This document shows positions 25,615 through 35,889 of a DNA stretch of 64,000 nucleotides, one piece after another (position 1 is the stretch's first letter; each line of letters starts with the position of its first letter). The stretch is from an uncultured Prevotella sp. GTDB taxonomy: Bacteria > Bacteroidota > Bacteroidia > Bacteroidales > Bacteroidaceae. Under the pieces are notes generated by a model that was given only the letters and a program-made list of their open reading frames with translations, was not told the DNA's origin and did not search any database. A program made the position numbers and the translations under genes. The DNA lies in assembly GCA_900543585.1 (NCBI GenBank), contig UQRP01000006.1, forward strand, positions 1-64,000, read 5' to 3'.

Positions 25615-26892
25615 GTGCAACAAGTTGAAATATCGTCTATCATAGAAATTCTCATCACTATGGTGCTGAGTGCCTTCTTCTCCGGCATGGAGATAGCCTT
25701 CGTCTCGAGCAACCGCATGCTTGCTGAGATGGATAAGGAGAAGAATGGCCTTTCACAGAAACTTATCAGCTTCTTTTATCGACATCCCAATGGTTTTGTC
25801 TCCACAATGTTGGTAGGCAACAATATCGTGCTTGTCGTCTATGGTATTCTTTTTGCGAGGATTTTCGATTCTACTCTCTTTGCAGGCATGCCGCCGGGGG
25901 CCAGAGTGACTTTCGACACCATCCTCTCCACGCTTGTCATGCTCTTTACTGGAGAGTTCCTGCCAAAGACGTTCTTTAAGTCAAGTCCCAACAAGCTTTT
26001 GTCGTTTTTCGCCCCCATGGCGGCGGTCTTCTATGTTGTCTTGTGGCCTATCAGTAAGTTGTCTACATTCTTGTCGCGCATCATGTTGCGCATGGGAGGC
26101 ATCAAGATAGACAAGGAAGAATCTGAGGACAGCTTTACCAAGGTGGACCTCGACTACCTCGTCCAATCCTCCATCGAGAACACCCCTAAGGAGCAGAATG
26201 TCGGCGACGAGGTAAAGATTTTCCAAAATGCCCTCGACTTCCCAGATATTAAGGTCCGCGACTGTATGATTCCGCGTACGGAAATCAATGCCGTTGACAT
26301 GGACGACTGTTCCACTGAGGAACTTATGCAGAAGTTCATCGAGAGCGGCAACTCCAAAATTGTCGTTTTCAAAGGCGACATCGACCATATCGTTGGCTAT
26401 ATCCACAGTCAGGAGATGTTCCGCAAGCCGGACCGCTGGCAGGACGCCATCCGCAAGATGCCGTTTGTCCCTGAAACGATGCAGGCTCAGAAACTCATGC
26501 GTATCTTCCTGCAACAGAAGAAAAGCTTAGGCGTCGTCGTCGACGAGTTCGGTGGTACGAGCGGGCTCGTTTCGCTTGAGGATATCGTCGAGGAAATCTT
26601 TGGCGACATCCAAGACGAGCACGACAGCAATAACCTTATCGCAAAGAAGCTCACTGACGGCAGCTTTATCCTCTCTGGCAGAATGGAGATAGACAAGGTT
26701 AACGACATGTTCGGCCTTGACCTGCCTGAGAGTGACGAATATATGACCATCAGTGGTTTCATCCTTTACGAATACCAAAGTTTCCCCAAGCTCAACGAGG
26801 TGATAACGATAGGAAAATTTAGTTTCAAGATATTGAAGTCTACGGCTACCAAGATAGAACTTGTAAGGCTTTCTGTTGAAAATAAAGATTAA
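25615..26892 (+). CDS. CNNM/CorC-family membrane protein (GldE-like)
   Basis: A 425-residue protein with an N-terminal CNNM (DUF21) membrane domain (about 10-150, FSGMEIAFVSSNRM), a pair of CBS domains (about 210-330, VRDCMIPRTEINAV and GVVVDEFGGTSGLVSLEDIV) and a C-terminal CorC_HlyC domain. Members are linked to magnesium or cobalt efflux; in Bacteroidetes this architecture is often called GldE, although no gliding genes are seen here. It begins with GTG at 25615; no ATG of comparable quality lies upstream. It follows lptC after 78 bases. Confidence 0.85.
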   Translation: MQQVEISSIIEILITMVLSAFFSGMEIAFVSSNRMLAEMDKEKNGLSQKLISFFYRHPNGFVSTMLVGNNIVLVVYGILFARIFDSTLFAGMPPGARVTFDTILSTLVMLFTGEFLPKTFFKSSPNKLLSFFAPMAAVFYVVLWPISKLSTFLSRIMLRMGGIKIDKEESEDSFTKVDLDYLVQSSIENTPKEQNVGDEVKIFQNALDFPDIKVRDCMIPRTEINAVDMDDCSTEELMQKFIESGNSKIVVFKGDIDHIVGYIHSQEMFRKPDRWQDAIRKMPFVPETMQAQKLMRIFLQQKKSLGVVVDEFGGTSGLVSLEDIVEEIFGDIQDEHDSNNLIAKKLTDGSFILSGRMEIDKVNDMFGLDLPESDEYMTISGFILYEYQSFPKLNEVITIGKFSFKILKSTATKIELVRLSVENKD

Positions 26893-26937
26893 GCGTATTT
26901 TCTCCCTGAAAAATATGGGTAATTGTTGAATAATTCG

Positions 26938-26945
26938 TAAATTTG
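26938..26945 (+). promoter_or_regulatory. -7 promoter element for the PpiD-like gene
   Basis: TAAATTTG matches TAnnTTTG and lies 46 bases before the start codon at 26992. Confidence 0.55.
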
Positions 26946-26991
26946 CGGGCAAAATTGCTTAGAAGATAAAATAAAAACATAAAAACGAAAA

Positions 26992-29133
26992 ATGGCAGCA
27001 TTAGGAAAAATTAGAAGCCGAGGCGTCACCTTGATAATTATCATCGGTCTCGGTCTTTTTGCCTTCATCGCTGAAGAGGCATTCCGCTCTTGCGAATCCT
27101 CGCGCAATAACCAGCGCCAGATGATTGGTGAAGTTTTAGGTGAAAAAATTAATTACGACGAGTTCGCACGTCTTGTTGACGAGGCGCAGGACGCCATGAA
27201 GGTCATGGGTCAGGACAATCTCAATGATGATCAGCTCAATCAGCTCCGTGATCAGGTATGGCAGAACTATGTTCAGTACAAGATTATCGAGCACGAGTGC
27301 GAAAAGCTTGGCCTTACCGTCACTGACGGCGAGATGCAGAACGTCCTCAACCAGGGCACCAACCAGATGCTTCTTTCTACTCCGTTTGTTAACCGTCAGA
27401 CAGGCCGCTTCGATGCCAACCAGCTCAAGCAGTTCTTGGCTCAGTACAACCAGATCAAGACTTCCAATCCTCAGGCTGCTGATCAGTATGAGGCTATCTA
27501 CAAATATTGGAACTACATAGAGAAGAGCCTTCGTCAGCAACTCCTTATTCAGAAATACAATGGCCTCTTGGCTCATTGCTTCCTTTCCAATCCTATCGAG
27601 GCTAAGCAAGCCTACAAGGAGGAGAGTGAGGAGAGCCAGATTCAGCTGGCTTCTTATCCTTACTCCTCTGTGCAGGATGCTAAGGTGAAGATTACCGACA
27701 GCGACCTCAAGGCTAAGTACGACGAGATGAAGCCTCGCTTCCAGCAGTTCTTGGAGAGCCGCGACATCAAGTATGTCGATGTGCAGATTAAGGCTTCTGC
27801 TGCTGACCGTGCTGCTCTTCAGAAGCAGTTCCGTGGCTATGCCAAGAGTCTGGCCTCTGCTGCTGACCCTGCCGAGGTTGTGCGCAAGAGCACTTCTGAA
27901 GTGCCTTATGTCGGTATTCCCGTCGGCAAGGAGGCTTTTCCGACTGACATCGCCGCTAAGATTGATTCTATGGCAGTGGGACAGGTCTTCGGTCCTGTGG
28001 AGAATAAGGCTGATAACACCCTCAATATCATCAAACTCATTGCTAAGCAGGAGCTTCCTGACTCTGTCAAGTTCCGCGCCATCCAGGTGGGCGGTACAAC
28101 TCCTGATGAGGCTCATCAGCGTGCTGACTCTATCTACAATGCGCTGAAGGCAGGTGCCGACTTTGCTACTATTGCTAAGAAGTATGGTCAGGAGGGTTCT
28201 GAGCAGTGGATGACAACTCGCCAGTACGAGTACACCACATCTATGGACAACGACACCAAGAACTATCTCAACAACTTGCAGACCATGGCTCCCAATGAGC
28301 TGAAGAACATCCAGCTCACACAGGGCAATGTAATTCTTCAGGTTCTTGACCGCAAAAATATGATTGACAAGTTCACAGCTGCCGTTATCAAGAAGACTAT
28401 CGACTACTCCAAGGATACTCGTGCTGCCATCTTCAATAAGTTCAGCTCCTTTGTCAGCTCTAACACGACACCTTCTGACATTGAGAAGAATGCTGCCAAG
28501 CACGGCTATAAGGTTGAGACCGCTAATGATGTCACAACTTCACAGCATTACCTCGCCGGTATCCATTCTACCCGCGACGCTATGAAGTGGCTCTTCGATG
28601 CCAAGGAGGGCGAGGTTTCTCCTATGTATGAGTGTGGAAACAATGGTGACAACCTTCTTCTCGTTATCTGCGAGAAGATACATCCTGTCGGCTACCGTAG
28701 CCTCGACGATCCCCAGGTCAGGGAGATGGTCAAGGCAGAGGTGATTCGTGACAAGAAGGCTGAGATGCTCATTGCAAAGGCCAAGTCTGTCAAGAGCATC
28801 GGTGCTGCTAAGGCTAAGGGCGCCACTATATCCACCGTCAATCAGATTACCTTCGCAGCTCCCGTCTTTGTGGCTGCTACCGGTGCCAGCGAGCCTGCGC
28901 TCAGTGGTGCGGTTTATGTCACCAAGCCTGGTGCTTTCTCTTCGCATCCTGTCAAGGGTCTGGCTGGTGTCTACCAGTTCCAGGTGGTGAAGCGTACAAA
29001 GAATGCGTCTAAGTTCAATGAGGCTCAGGAGGAGGCCAAGCTCCGTCAGAAGGCTATGCAGTATGCTGGCAACTTTATGAACGAGCTCTACATCAAGGCC
29101 AACGTTGTTGACAATCGTTACCTCTTCTTCTAA
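26992..29133 (+). CDS. PpiD-like periplasmic peptidyl-prolyl isomerase/chaperone
   Basis: A 713-residue protein with one N-terminal membrane anchor (VTLIIIIGLGLFAFIAEEAF, residues about 12-31), a SurA-like chaperone domain (about 40-230, rich in Gln/Asn), a parvulin-type rotamase domain (about 235-345) and a second parvulin-like region (about 350-480). It would help outer-membrane and secreted proteins fold as they leave SecYEG, as PpiD does in enterobacteria. The name rests on architecture; overall sequence is divergent. Followed by a strong terminator. Confidence 0.85.
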   Translation: MAALGKIRSRGVTLIIIIGLGLFAFIAEEAFRSCESSRNNQRQMIGEVLGEKINYDEFARLVDEAQDAMKVMGQDNLNDDQLNQLRDQVWQNYVQYKIIEHECEKLGLTVTDGEMQNVLNQGTNQMLLSTPFVNRQTGRFDANQLKQFLAQYNQIKTSNPQAADQYEAIYKYWNYIEKSLRQQLLIQKYNGLLAHCFLSNPIEAKQAYKEESEESQIQLASYPYSSVQDAKVKITDSDLKAKYDEMKPRFQQFLESRDIKYVDVQIKASAADRAALQKQFRGYAKSLASAADPAEVVRKSTSEVPYVGIPVGKEAFPTDIAAKIDSMAVGQVFGPVENKADNTLNIIKLIAKQELPDSVKFRAIQVGGTTPDEAHQRADSIYNALKAGADFATIAKKYGQEGSEQWMTTRQYEYTTSMDNDTKNYLNNLQTMAPNELKNIQLTQGNVILQVLDRKNMIDKFTAAVIKKTIDYSKDTRAAIFNKFSSFVSSNTTPSDIEKNAAKHGYKVETANDVTTSQHYLAGIHSTRDAMKWLFDAKEGEVSPMYECGNNGDNLLLVICEKIHPVGYRSLDDPQVREMVKAEVIRDKKAEMLIAKAKSVKSIGAAKAKGATISTVNQITFAAPVFVAATGASEPALSGAVYVTKPGAFSSHPVKGLAGVYQFQVVKRTKNASKFNEAQEEAKLRQKAMQYAGNFMNELYIKANVVDNRYLFF

Positions 29134-29183
29134 CTGATGATTCTTCCGATGGCATCCGGCCATCGGATTTGAATGATAACTAA

Positions 29184-29214
29184 AAAGGCGGCTCCCGCAC
29201 AGGGAACCGCCTTT
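29184..29214. terminator. Bidirectional terminator
   Basis: AAAGGCGGCTCCC (29184-29196) pairs with GGGAACCGCCTTT (29202-29214) with one C-A mismatch and a five-base loop. It separates the converging PpiD-like and M48 genes and has A/T flanks on both sides. Confidence 0.75.
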
Positions 29215-29237
29215 ATTGTTGTTGTGTCCGCAAAGGA

Positions 29238-30128
29238 TTATCTTCTCTTCTTTGTAGTAGTCTTTTTCTTTGTTGTTGTCTTCTTGGTCGTGCTTGTCTT
29301 TGTCTGTTTAGCGTATCCTGAAGCAGCATAATATTTCAGCGCTTCGGGCATCTCTTGCTTCAGTGCAGCTATTCGTTTCGCGTCAGAGGGGTGGTCGCTG
29401 AGGAAGTCGCTCTGGCTGCTGCCTGAGGCTGACGACATACGTTGCCAGAAGGAGATGGCCACCTGTGGGTCGTAGCCTGCCATGGCGGCGAAGATGAGTC
29501 CCATGTGGTCAGCTTCCGTCTCATCATCACGGCTGTATTTCAGATTGGCCAGGTCGAAGCCTTGCTGTGCGATGGCGGTGCCGATGCTTGCGGCATCAGA
29601 GCCGAAGAGCGTGCCGACGACGGCGCTGCCTATCTGTGTGCCATACTGCTGGCGAAGTTTCTTCGACATCTGCTCAGCGGAGTGCTTGGCTACAGCATGG
29701 GCAATCTCGTGGCCGAGGACGATAGCCAAAGAAGCTTCATTCTGGGTGATGGGCAGCAGACCTTCATAGACGACGATCTTTCCACCAGGCATACAGAAGG
29801 CATTTGCTTCCTTGTTCTGCACAAGGTTGAACTCCCATGAGAAGTTCTGAATTTCTGAGGACATACCATTGTTTCTCAGGTATGACTCTACAGCGTTGGC
29901 CAGTCTCTGGCCCACACGCTTCACCATAGCGGTGTTTGTAGCATTCGTAGAGACCTTTGCAGTCTTCATAAACTCAGAATACTGCTGGTTGCTGAGGCTA
30001 AGCACCTGAGCGTCCGTAACGAGGAGGTTATGCTTCCTGCCGGTGATAGGCACCGTCGACGTTGTACCGCAAGAGGCTAACATCATGGAAGCCATTGCGG
30101 TAAAGAGGATAGTTTTTACATTTTTCAT
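29238..30128 (-). CDS. M48 family metalloprotease lipoprotein
   Basis: A 296-residue zinc protease. The signal sequence ends in a lipobox (MLASC, C20). The zinc motif HEIAH lies at 140-144, and the third ligand is a glutamate in DETEADHMG (about 205). This is the short periplasmic M48C type (LoiP, YcaL, BepA relatives) that clears misassembled outer-membrane proteins. The last 25 residues are a Lys/Thr repeat (TTKKTTTKKKTTTKK), unusual for the family and probably disordered. Single gene with its own promoter. Confidence 0.88.
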   Translation of the reverse strand: MKNVKTILFTAMASMMLASCGTTSTVPITGRKHNLLVTDAQVLSLSNQQYSEFMKTAKVSTNATNTAMVKRVGQRLANAVESYLRNNGMSSEIQNFSWEFNLVQNKEANAFCMPGGKIVVYEGLLPITQNEASLAIVLGHEIAHAVAKHSAEQMSKKLRQQYGTQIGSAVVGTLFGSDAASIGTAIAQQGFDLANLKYSRDDETEADHMGLIFAAMAGYDPQVAISFWQRMSSASGSSQSDFLSDHPSDAKRIAALKQEMPEALKYYAASGYAKQTKTSTTKKTTTKKKTTTKKRR

Positions 30129-30159
30129 ATCCTTGCATGATTAATAATAAGAACTGGTG

Positions 30160-30167
30160 CAAAGATA
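30160..30167 (-). promoter_or_regulatory. -7 promoter element for the M48 gene
   Basis: TATCTTTG on the minus strand matches TAnnTTTG, 32 bases upstream of the M48 start codon. Confidence 0.6.
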
Positions 30168-30228
30168 TAGAAAAAAGTTGAAAAAGAAAGTTCGTCGTCT
30201 AAAAATGTGCTATATATAAAAAAGAGAC

Positions 30229-33200
30229 CTAATGCAAATTATCCTCGCTGATGGCTATTCTTGTATTTGGTGTAGAACGGCCCATGAAGGCCGAGTTATA
30301 CTCGCACTCTACCTTCACGGCGTCCGCATGGTAGTTGCCGGGGCGGTCGAGGATATAGTCGGTTGTCAGTTTGTAGTCGCCTTTGTGCAGGGTTTCGAAG
30401 TAATAGTCGGTCAGCTCGTCCATTGGGCGCACATAGCAGCCCAGCCGCCAGTCGTAGCCTGAAAGCTGACTGACGGGCATGAGGCAAGCCGGACGGTGGT
30501 CGGTGACGCGCACGAAGTCACAGTCACGGTCGGCATGCACCTTGATGACCACCCTCACGCGGTTGCCCATGCGGAGGCAGCGGTGCAGGCTGTCAACAGG
30601 TTCTATGGTGTGGCTCACGCTGAAGCCCCGGCTCTCGTCGGCCAGGGCGGAGGCCTCGGCCTCGTGCCAGCCTGTCACCACGGGCCAGGCCACCTCTTGC
30701 GGCATGGCCCCCGTGAGAAAGGCCTCGACGGCATCGACCGTCACCAGCGGCGTGTCCCACCGCTGTGTTTTCTTCTCTTCCACCAGCCACCGTTTCATGC
30801 CCATGAGCAGGGTGGTGTCGGCCGGGGCGATGAGCGACAGGGCGTGGATGGCCGCTGTCACCGTAGGAATCTTATAGTCGCGCCAGCTGTAATAGGCCTT
30901 CGGCGTGTCGAAGTAAGTGCCGCGGTCAGCGGTGGAGACGGCATACTGGCCGAGGCTCTCCATCATGCCGCGTGCGGCCTCACGCCGCCCGTCGAGGCTT
31001 AAGGCTGTGGCCACGCGGGCCTTGCCGAGGATGGTGAGGTCAGCACCATGACTCTCGGCATAGTCAAGCAGCGTCTTCCGAGCCGCCTTTGCTTCCGCAG
31101 GTAGCGGGGCGGGCATGAGCGAGAGCGCATAGAGCAGGTGGTAGGCTTCCTCCAGGTCGCACGCTGTCGCTCCGGCCTTGACCAGCTGCTTGGCATCATC
31201 GGCGAGCCATGCCGCCAACTTTGCCCTCGTGGGTCGCAGCAGATTAGCCACTTCATGATAGTTTCCCACCAACGGGGCGAGCATCTCCGCCACTGTCACC
31301 GTGACGATGCGGCTCGCGGGCATCCCCGGCCACCAGACGAAGGCACCGTCATGGTGCTGGAGTCGCTGCAAGGAGCCCAAGGGCGCGACGTGGCTTTTAG
31401 ACGGCTCGTCATCGTCGTCATCGTCGCCCAGCTCGCCCAGCTTGTAGGCCATGTATATTTTTGCGGCCAGCGACAGCGCGTCGTTGCCCCTCACCGAGTC
31501 CATCTCGCCCAAGGCCTCGCGGATAGCCTTGGCGGCGGGACGGCTAACCATCTTTATCTCCGGCACGCGCTCCTTGCCGGTGGCGATGGGTATCGTTCTC
31601 TCCATCGTGTCGCCGTGATCGCGCGCAGAGGCGGTGGCACGCACCGTGATAGCTTGCAGCAGTGTGTCGGCAGGCACGTGGAGTGGGGTGGTGAAGGCCT
31701 TCAATGCGGACGGCTACAAGCTGAACTTGTAGGCTTTGTCCGTCAGCGTCTTCCCCTTGCCGACGGCCTGTACGGAGAGCGTTCCCTTAAGCCGGTCCAC
31801 GCCCATGTTGCTCACTGTGAGCGGCAGCTGTGTCTCGTCGCCCCGGCGGAGGAAGCGCGGCAGGTTGTCGGTCACCATCAGCGTCAGCCGCGACTGCACC
31901 GTGGTGTCGAGCGAGGCCACGGCACCCTCGCGGTCGTGTACGAGGCCTTGCAGCCGCCATGTAGTGACATTGTCGGGCATGGTGAAATGAAACGTGGCAC
32001 AGCCGTCTCGGTCGGTCGCCGTGGCGGGTGCCCAGAGGGCGAGGGTACGGAAGTTGCGGCGCACGTGCGCCAAGCCCTCTGCACCATTCTCAGCTAGTCT
32101 TCCTAGTTTGCTTGTCGAGCGTCGGCTCATCTCCCGGGTAGCGGAATAGTCCCTGTCCTCAAACTTCACCTCTACATTACCCTTGATGACGGGAGCAGAG
32201 AACTTGCTCGTTGACGCCCCAAAGCCACAGACAACCTCCTCCAGCTGGTTGCTGTCGTAGCTCAGGCAGATGACGACCGGCTGGCCACTGGTAACGGTCA
32301 CTGTTGTCGGCTCATAGCCGACGTAGGAGGCGGTGAGCCGTGCCGTACCCCTGACGGGTATGGAGAATGTCCCGTCGATATCCGTCACGCCTTTCGCCCC
32401 CTGGCTGGTCTTCAGTGCGGCTCCGATCAGCACGTCGCCCGACTGGTCATAAACGATGCCGTGACAATAGCCGGGCTTGCCCTTGCCTTGTCTTTCCAGC
32501 GTCCAGCCGCCCATCCGATAGGCCACCGTCCGCGCGTTGGCCTGCAGGAGGATGGGACCGTCGGCAAAGATTGCCGGACGGATGTCGGGCACGGTAAGCA
32601 GTTTTGGCCGACCTTCTTCGCTGTTTGTAATCTTGTCGTTGTCAAAGGTCTCGGTGTAGCCCGTTGGCAAGTCGTCGCTGAAATCCCAGTTGCTGTCCCA
32701 GGTGTTGTCGGTGATGAGGTCGAGTGCCCTGTCGTAGAGTGTCACCATGGCTTGCGCGTCGGCCGGCAGCCCTGTGGGCCGGGTCACGCGCAGCCGCCAC
32801 GCTTGCCGCTGCCCGGGCTCGGCCACGCTGTCGGGCAGTTCCCATTGTGCGCGGAGCGCCGCTGTAGGCTCCTTGTAGGGCAGCTTGATGTCGTAGCTGT
32901 CTGTCTTGCCTTGGCCGAAGGCAGCCACCGAGAGGGTGATGCCGCCACCGTACAGGTCTCTGTTATATAATAAGGCACGGGTGACGACGGTGTCGCTCAA
33001 CGCCATCGAGCCGCGCTCAATCAGACTGTCGGCCGAGCGAAGCTCATAATAGAGCGTGAGACCTTTCTCCGTGGTTCCCATCTGTATGGTTACCGGCTGG
33101 CCGTTGTCGCTGAATGCGTTGTCTGATGCGGCAACCCAGAAAAAGACGGGCTTGGACAGATGGCGTGCCACCGGGTCGATGACGGAAACGACGGTGGCAA

Positions 33201-35595
33201 GCTTGTCGCCCTCGCACCACAACCTCAGCGTGTGCTGTCCGGCTTGCAGTGTCTTGAGAGGAATGAAGCCCTGACGGTTGGCGGCCATCTCTCCTTTCGT
33301 GCCGTCGTCGAGCTGCCAGCTGACGTTGCCCTGCACCTTGTTGCCCTGGGCGTCACGGAGCGAGCAGTTGACGGCAAGCAACGAGTCGCGCCAGTGGCCT
33401 TTTGCCTCTCCTTGATAGAAATTTTCCAGATCGCTGGACAGGAAAGTCTTCTTGTCACTGAGGCGCAGATATGCAGACTCAGTGCGCTGCTGACCGTCGG
33501 GGGCTGTGACGCGATACGTCCTCCGGTAAAAATGTATATATTGTCTATCCGTGCTGCGTGGCATGGCGATGCGGTCTGTGAACATCCCATTACCATCGGT
33601 GGTCAGGGTTGTGTCGCCGATGGCCTCCGTGATGCTCGTGGCCTCCACCCTGGCACCCGCCACGGGGGTACCGCTGAGCAGCGAGACGCGTCCGCTCATG
33701 GTCACCGTGTCGCCGGGCATGTAGTGGGAGGGAGAGGCGTGGAGACTCACCTGCAGGCTGCCCAACTTGTATTCCTCTATCCTGAACGAGGGAAGGTTGC
33801 CTTCAATATAGATATCGTCCATGTTGTTGCCCAGGGAGCCGCCAAGCAGCCGCTCCACCTGCGCCTTCGCTCCCTCGACCTGCCACCGTGGTTTTGCCCT
33901 GCATACATATTCTTGGCCGGTGGTCCATTTCTTGCCAAGGGGGATGTCGGCATAGGCCGTGCCGTAGTCGTCGGTGGTCACGTTGATTCTGTCCACGGGC
34001 CGGCTATAGTCATTTGTCGTGTTGACCAGCAGTTGTAGCGGTGTGTGAGCCAGTGCCGTGCGCCGATGGCCTGGCCGTCGCCCGAAGGCCACCAAGGCTA
34101 CATGGGCCGTGTCACCGGGACGGTAGATAGCACGGTCGGTGAAGGCGTTGATGAGGATATGGCAGGGACTGGCGGTGTCGCTCTCTCTCAGATAGATATA
34201 CTCGGCCTCGCGCCAATGGTCCTTGTCGGTGAACGGGCGCACGTACACGCCCTCGTCGCTGTAGGGTATCATGGCCTCGCCCTGCGCGTCGGTGGTGAAC
34301 ACGCCATGGACCGCAGGCATAGCGGCCACAGTGTCCACCACGGCTATGTCCGCATCACAGGCCACGGCAGCAGTGTCGGCCACCATCTCGTCCATGTCCG
34401 TGTCACCCTCAGCTTCCTCGGGCTCAGCCCGCTCCCCGCCTATCTCAATCTTCGCGCCCGCCACGGGACGGCCTGTGTGCGTGTCGACGACGCGCATGCG
34501 CACGCTCTTCTTCGACAAGGGGTTGATGGTCACGTTGAGGTCGCTGACGATATAGTTGAGGCTGGTCGCCTTCATTCCGGGAGCCTTGGCCACGACCTTG
34601 TAGGCACCGTAGGGCTGTGGGGGCAGGCGCACGCTGTCGGTTGCCGGCTGCCATGGCTTGCTCATTTGCAGTCGTTTCGTGGTGTGCCATAAGGGCTCGC
34701 CTTTCTGCCGCTTGCCGTCCATGCCATACACGGCGAGGTCGACTTGCGACAGGTTGTTGGCGATGATATGCAGCCATGGCCGCTCGTTGGAGTGGACGTA
34801 CTCCCCGTCGAGGTCAATGGAGAGTGAGGGCCGCTCGACTGCCGTCTTGATGTTGCGCAGCGTGTTGCCGTAACCTGACGTGTCGCCCGCCCACCGTCGC
34901 AGGGTGCTGTCGGCGAGGGCCACGGCGGCGGAGTCGTCGAGCTGGCGTGCCTTGACGGCGGCGATGAGTTGGCTCTCCTTCAAGTCGCCATACTTGGCGA
35001 GCAGCGAGTCGCACCACGCCGTGACGCGCTCCTCATCGGCCGTCGGCTTCATCCACAGGGCTGTCATGAGGGCGGCGGGGCGGTTGCCCGTCCGCTCGTA
35101 GTAGTCGTGGGCCTTCTGATATTGTCCCGTCTGCCACGCGATGGCGCTGAGCAGGTCACCGCCGAAGGCCTCGGCACCGGGGATGAGCAGCGGCGAGAGG
35201 TCGGCGGCCTTGGTGCGGGCCAGTAGGGCGGGGGCGGCCATGGCCTCCTCCTTTTGGTTCAAGGCGCAGGCGTAGATGGCAGCCAAGGCCGGATGCGCGG
35301 CCTTGGCCTCACGCTTCCGCTGCTCCAGCTGTCGTCGGACGGTGGCCAGGGAGTCGTCACCGTAGGTTTGCCGCACCAGTGACAGACGGAGCAGGTCGGC
35401 GGTGAGCAGCTGCCCGTAGTTGTTTTCCTTCAGGGCCTTGTCGCTGATGCGGCCCAGGAGGGTCATCTCGTTCTTTGGCTTGTCGGCCTTAGCCTGGCGA
35501 TAGACATTGGCCCAGAGTTTCTGGTAGTCTTGTTGGGCATGCACGGGTAAGACGGCGAACATCAGGAAAAACAGGAGGGTGTAGCAGATTCTCAT
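30229..35595 (-). pseudogene. Alpha-2-macroglobulin-like protein interrupted by an in-frame TAG
   Basis: A bacterial alpha-2-macroglobulin of 1788 codons, with one TAG at 31714-31716 (codon 1294). Both halves are in the same frame: KAYKFSL, stop, then PSALKAFTTPLHV, so a single change from CAG would restore it. The N-terminus is a signal peptide (MRICYTLLFFLMFAVLPVHA) at 35595; the frame is open further upstream to 35844 but that part is not signal-like. Then come macroglobulin domains, a CarboxypepD_reg-like insert (about 1040-1130), the TMPDNVTTWRL segment and an all-helical thioester-type domain in the C-terminal part. No CxEQ thioester motif is seen. Such proteins trap foreign proteases. 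The gene is visibly GC-richer than its neighbours. Confidence 0.85.
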
Positions 35596-35680
35596 ACGCT
35601 GATAAATTGATATTACTTCGTAAGACCGATGAGATTGCCTTGTGGTATCGGCCAAAAGCCAAGCAGTCCATACGACATTG

Positions 35681-35688
35681 CAAAAATA
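35681..35688 (-). promoter_or_regulatory. -7 promoter element for the macroglobulin gene
   Basis: TATTTTTG on the minus strand matches TAnnTTTG, 86 bases upstream of the chosen start at 35595. It lies inside the open frame upstream of that start, which argues against a start at 35844. Confidence 0.5.
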
Positions 35689-35801
35689 GGAGAAATAATC
35701 GAGAATCTCAGCGTTAATAGAAGTTTTTTTCTTGTTTTCAAGGTGGTCTAATAAAGAAATGTGGTATGTCAGTCGTGAGTTTAACCACATTATATTAGAA
35801 A

Positions 35802-35842
35802 GATGACTCACACAATCTATTCTGTCAATTGTGTGAGTCATC
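35802..35842 (-). terminator. Inverted repeat, likely terminator of the ABC permease transcript
   Basis: A perfect 15-bp inverted repeat, GATGACTCACACAAT (35802-35816) and ATTGTGTGAGTCATC (35828-35842), with an 11-base loop, 47 bases past the permease stop codon. The T-tract after it is weak (TTTCTAATAT). A second, shorter inverted repeat (AATGTGGT 35758-35765, ACCACATT 35784-35791) lies beyond it; the pair could also be binding sites for a regulator. Confidence 0.5.
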
Positions 35843-35889
35843 ATCTTCTGAGGAGAATGTTTGTAAATTCAGTTACAAACTTAGTTCTC

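Noticed and set aside
35596..35844. Upstream extension of the macroglobulin start to 35844
   Set aside because: The added 83 residues include the likely promoter and an inverted repeat and precede a normal signal peptide at 35595.
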